This document shows positions 60,601 through 64,000 of a DNA stretch of 64,000 nt, one piece after another. The position numbers and the translations under genes are program-made. Position 1 is the first letter of the stretch. The number at the start of each line of letters is the position of its first letter. The stretch lies in contig SNVD02010473.1 of NCBI GenBank assembly GCA_013180625.2, forward strand, positions 2,852,001-2,916,000, in the 5' to 3' direction. The stretch is from Boswellia sacra (taxonomy: Eukaryota; Streptophyta; Magnoliopsida; Sapindales; Burseraceae). Below the pieces are notes generated by a model. It saw only the letters and a program-made list of their open reading frames with translations, ran no database searches and was not told the DNA's origin.

Positions 60601-61999
60601 GGTCAACCAAAAGGATATTCAAAGCGACAAACTTCATATTCATTTGTATGAGCTCTCTGCTATCCAAATTATAATTACCAAATCTTCGATGGACAGAAGA
60701 TGTCCATATCCATCTTTAGCTTATTTCACAAGAAACATCTCCTGGGTTAAACGAATTTAAATCTACAATGAAATTCTTATGCAACACCTGTTTGGAGTTT
60801 TCTATTTATACTTTTACAATCATAGACTAACCCAAAGTAGAAGGTTACCTAACAATTCTTCATTTTTTAACCTTGCAATATAATACTGAATGATTAGCCC
60901 GCCAAATGAATGCCCAACCAGGATGGGAGGCAAACTCAGGTTTTTCTGGATGAAATCAGCAACATCATCTGCATGTGTCTACTGCAGAATAATAGGAAAT
61001 TAGAAGAGCATTGTATTCTTTCTTTACAGAATATTTGAAGCGATTACACCAAAGAATGAAATAAGGAAGGCAACATCGAGATCTGCCTGTCAAAGGAATT
61101 ATTTTCTAATGAATACTAAGTACCTGGAGAGAACCAGCAACAGTACCAGTAGGTGCATCACTTTCACCCTAACCATTAAGAGAAGGTGTGCCAAAGTCAG
61201 TTTGAGATTCTCAAACAAGAAGTTCATAATAATTCAAGTAAGGTCAAAGAGAAGCAGTTATTTATCTTGATTCCATGAGAAACACAAACAATTTTACTTC
61301 GCTTAGTTGAGTGTGCTGTTTCCTTTCCTGAATTCCCAATATAGAACATTACACATTCTAATTTTTTTTTTATTTCTTTTCTGTTTCCACACTTTCTCAT
61401 AAACCAAAACAAAACATAATCGTTCGAGAAAAAAAGGGTCAAATTTACAAATTAAAATTTGTTTAAATATGCCTATAAGAGTTAAATCCAAGAGACAAAC
61501 ACATTTCAGCAATTAAGCCAAGAGGCAAGAACTCTAAAAATCACATTTTGACAGAAAAAATTCCATTCAATTGAGTTCAAAAAATGGAACCAACATAAAA
61601 ATAAATAAATAAATAAACAAATGACAAGGTTAAGAGAGAACAAGAATCAATCACCTGACCCAGCAAGCTAACAGCATAACAATCAAACCCAGAACCAGAG
61701 AAGAAGGGCAACCAGTGCTCAGCCCAGCACCAAGCTGCGTGGTAGCTCCCGTGAACGAAAAGTAAAGGTGGCTTATCGCTTCCCGTACTCATTTTCTCAT
61801 CTGGATCTTTGGCTATCACGCTCTTTTGCTCAATCACCTCCATGTTCAGACCAGATGGCAACTGGTGGAAACGACGGCTCTGGCCTTGCTTCAGCTCGAA
61901 CGGGACCCTCATTTTTTTAGCATTGTTCAGAACAGCTAAGGGTCTTATGGTCATTTTCGGAAAGGTGAAGTGATTTTGGACACAAAGAAGAGCAGCCAT
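57691..61999 (-). CDS. Alpha/beta hydrolase (AB hydrolase-1), probably plastid-targeted, 340 aa
   Basis: Exons in transcript order: 61999-61655, 61168-61124, 60978-60849, 59573-59504, 59431-59383, 59030-58933, 58143-58005, 57837-57691; 1023 nt, one frame, GT..AG. The fold is supported by LLFVHGSYHAAWCW (oxyanion strand), the nucleophile elbow GHSFGG in exon 3, an acid-residue loop LVLGAKDDFIV and the catalytic His in GVAHDMM, so the Ser-Asp-His triad is complete. The first 50 or so residues are basic and hydroxylated, resembling a transit peptide. ATG 61999 is used; the longer frame to 62008 begins with TTG. The substrate is unknown. Intron 3 carries a hAT MITE. A second, unrelated-looking open stretch lies in the intron between exons 6 and 7 (58240-58380). 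Confidence 0.9.
58250..58382 (-). other. Exon-like open stretch inside a hydrolase intron
   Basis: On the minus strand a frame of about 40 codons (TGEQWLEFDGF.., ending in TGA near 58255) has ordinary protein-like composition and a possible acceptor, but it is not part of the hydrolase chain: exon 6 joins exon 7 in frame (..LVQ-R-YQELM). I cannot name its family. It may be an alternative exon or a captured fragment. Confidence 0.3.
59762..60501. mobile_element. hAT-type MITE with perfect 8-bp target duplication, in hydrolase intron 3
   Basis: GATTCCAG flanks the element on both sides (59754-59761 and 60502-60509). The ends TAGGGGTGGTAATT and AATTGTCACCTCTA are inverted repeats. The 740-bp body is packed with the word CGTGTT/AACACG and its variants on both strands. 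There is no transposase frame. Position and TSD length fit non-autonomous hAT elements; the element at 42254-42563 has the same TAGGGGTG end but a different interior word. Confidence 0.9.
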
Positions 62000-62257
62000 T
62001 GTCGTCAAGTTTGAGCTTTACAGTTCAGTTGCCTGTGTCTCGTTCAGTCGTTTAACTCTACTCTTATCTCATTTGGATTTTTTTTCTTTTTCTTTTTAAC
62101 TCCTTATTTATTATAATTTATTTTATTTTATTACTTTTTTTTTCTGAAAGTAATAAATTAATTGAGATTAAAAACAAGGAAATAATACAAGTAAAGTCTC
62201 CCACTTGCATGCTTGTAACAATTAAGAAGGCAGAAATCCATCCATTGACGAGACAGA
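62000..62257. other. Short 5' flank of the hydrolase gene up to the next LTR
   Basis: It is pyrimidine-rich and AT-rich. The second Copia LTR begins at about 62258, only 259 bp upstream of the hydrolase start, so this gene's promoter may lie partly in the element. Confidence 0.5.
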
Positions 62258-64000
62258 TGTTGGTTCTTGTTATAAAAATGTAAGTGGATTTACTATCACT
62301 TGCATATTAGTGGAGTTACCACTTATATGTGTGTCCATGTGAGAAATATATTTTTATACTTTAATTAATTTATTATTAGGCACAATCATGTGATTTGTGT
62401 AAATAGGTAGCCATGGCCATTCATACTTCTCTATAAATAGGCATCCAACATTGTAATGTATATGATGAAGAATAATAGAATAAGAAAATTCTTTCATTTC
62501 TCCTTCTTTCTTCTTTCTTTATTTCTACCATTATTTTGCTTTGCAAGCTAGGAGTAATTCACATTTCCTTCAACTTCTTTTGTTACTTATATTACATATA
62601 AGTAAATTTCATTATACCACTTATATTAATCCATACCCTTATTCACTTAACTTATTATACGTTATCAGCACGAATTATTTTTCCAAAGGTATGTTGTTTA
62701 TTTTATCATATTCTTTCAATTATTATTTGATCAATTTTTATTCTTAATTTGTTCTTGTTAATATTAAATATATATTAACTACCTTATGAGTATGCTCTGT
62801 GGTTGCCATTATATTGGATCTTCCACATCAGAAAATAAGGCTAGTTTTATAATGTTAAAATCATCTTATTATCCATCTTACTTTATTATGTTCATATTCT
62901 TGTCGTATTGCTTGTGTTATCATTTATGTTTCAAATTTATTTGTTTATAGCCGCGACTTAAAGTTTTTTGGCCTAAATTCATTTGGTCGTGACTTTAAGT
63001 CTTTTGGCAATTAATTTATATTACTTATGTTATTATTTAAACTATCAATATTAATCCAACTCAGAACCTGAAGTTCTAATTCCTAATGATTAAATTTGTT
63101 CATTTTGATTAGATAATGACAAATTTCGAAAAATTGATGTTTGAGCCATTGTTGCATAATGGAGATAATTATTTAGATTGGGCTGATGATGTTGTACTTC
63201 ACTTGAATTCCATGGGCATCGACTACACCATAACAAATGAAAATACTGCATCCCTGCAGGATCAGTCTAAGGCCATGATATTATTGCGTCATCATTTAAG
63301 TAAAGGCCTGAAATCCGAATATACAACTATAACTGATCCATTAGCTCTTTGGAATAATTTGAAAGAAAGATTTGATCAGCAAAGAACGATAATATTGCCA
63401 AGGGCCCGATTTCAATGACAGAATTTGAGACTTCAGGATTTCAAAACAATAAGCGAATATAACTCAGCCATGTTCAGAATTGTATCTCAATTGAGGTACT
63501 GTGGGCAAACTGTTACCGAAGAGGAGATGTTAGAGAAAACACTATCTACATTTCATCCCTCCAACACGATCCTGATGCAACAATATCGAGAGCGCAAATT
63601 TAAGAAATACACTGAGTTGATATAATGTCTTTTGGTTGCTGAGCAAAACAATGAAATCCTATTAAAAAATCATCAATTACGTCCCACTGGATCTACAGCA
63701 TTCCCTGAAGTGAATGCTATGTCATTTAATAAACGAGGTGGCAAGAGTGGTCGTGGTTTTGGCAGAAAAATGTTCCAACCTAGAGGTGACAATTTCAAGA
63801 AATTTAAACCAAACCACCAAAAGTGGAACAGAAATGACTCGACATATGACAAAGAAAAAGGTCATCAACTCAAACCACAAAGAAGCAATGAAAGTAATTG
63901 CTATAGATGTGGTGCAAAGGGCCATTGGTCACGTACTTGCCGTAACACCAAAGCATTTAGTGGATCTATATCAAGCTTCCATAAAGAATAGGGGAAAGAA
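62258..64000 (+). mobile_element. Second Copia retrotransposon, 5' LTR and gag only, cut by window end
   Basis: A TGTTGG start at 62258, a TATA-like CTCTATAAATAGG near 62432, and a TTATCAGCACGA motif at 62664 (common just inside the 5' LTR of some plant Copia lineages) outline the LTR, which ends near 62640-62660. The leader continues to the gag ATG at 63116. The element differs from the one at 1-5526, so this is not the same insertion event. It continues past the right edge. Confidence 0.8.
63116..63991 (+). pseudogene. Copia gag (UBN2_2 type) with CCHC knuckle and in-frame stops
   Basis: One frame runs from ATG 63116 through TGA 63416-63418 and TAA 63623-63625 to TAG 63989-63991. The reading continues in phase across both stops, so they are point mutations rather than frameshifts. 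The N-terminus (FEPLLHNGDNYLDWADDV, LWNNLKERFDQQR) is the UBN2_2 gag of Retrofit-like Copia elements. A basic linker rich in Arg/Gly/Lys leads to the CCHC knuckle CYRCGAKGHWSRTC (about 63898-63939). The element is probably dead. Confidence 0.85.

Noticed and set aside
62000..62008. Upstream extension of the hydrolase start to 62008
   Set aside because: The codon there is TTG; the first ATG in frame is at 61999.
1..64000. tRNA, rRNA and CRISPR features
   Set aside because: I saw no tRNA-like A and B boxes with matching acceptor stems, no rRNA words and no spaced direct repeats of CRISPR type.

Overview
The window is nuclear DNA of a eudicot plant. It has AT-rich intergenic sequence, many short exons with GT..AG introns, Copia-type retroelements, MITEs and plant housekeeping genes. 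The gene set and a miR477-like array fit a citrus-like (Rutaceae) genome, but the species is an inference and was not tested.

Layout: (1) 1-5526 is the 3' part of a decayed Ty1/Copia element. Its gag is interrupted by a poly(A)-tailed chimeric insertion, and its 3' LTR abuts the broken front half of a DUF26 (cysteine-rich repeat) gene on the minus strand (5527-6165). (2) 8300-11432 is a nine-exon gene for an M50B-like membrane metalloprotease with an HExxH motif. (3) 12.48-30.09 kb is a two-copy segmental duplication (about 9.4 and 8.2 kb). The copies differ by insertions of TIR elements, a MITE and LTR-like DNA. (4) Within the duplication and just beyond it lie six fold-back sequences (13.4, 13.6, 23.9, 24.1, 27.7 and 32.8 kb). 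Read on the minus strand, all six carry a miR477-like 5' arm with the core CCCTCAAAGGCTTCCA (one variant). They are preceded by TATA boxes at a conserved distance, and some copies also have a palindromic TTACGTAA element about 185-210 bp farther upstream. A seventh promoter copy near 15.8 kb has lost its hairpin. (5) 36731-40889 (minus) encodes Elongator subunit ELP5. (6) 47761-51709 (plus) encodes type I mannose-6-phosphate isomerase. (7) 52889-54072 (minus) encodes ribosomal protein eS7. (8) 57691-61999 (minus) encodes an alpha/beta hydrolase, probably plastid-targeted, with a hAT MITE in an intron. (9) 62258-64000 is the 5' end of a second Copia element, cut by the window edge.

The five intact protein genes are unrelated housekeeping genes and do not form a pathway. 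The unusual part of the window is the miR477-like array downstream of the M50 gene. A degenerate copy of the M50 gene's 3' flank lies between two array members, so the array appears to have grown by repeated tandem duplication of an (M50 3' flank + miRNA unit) block. I saw no tRNA, rRNA or CRISPR features. All exon boundaries come from splice motifs, continuous reading frame and recalled family conservation; no alignments were run.
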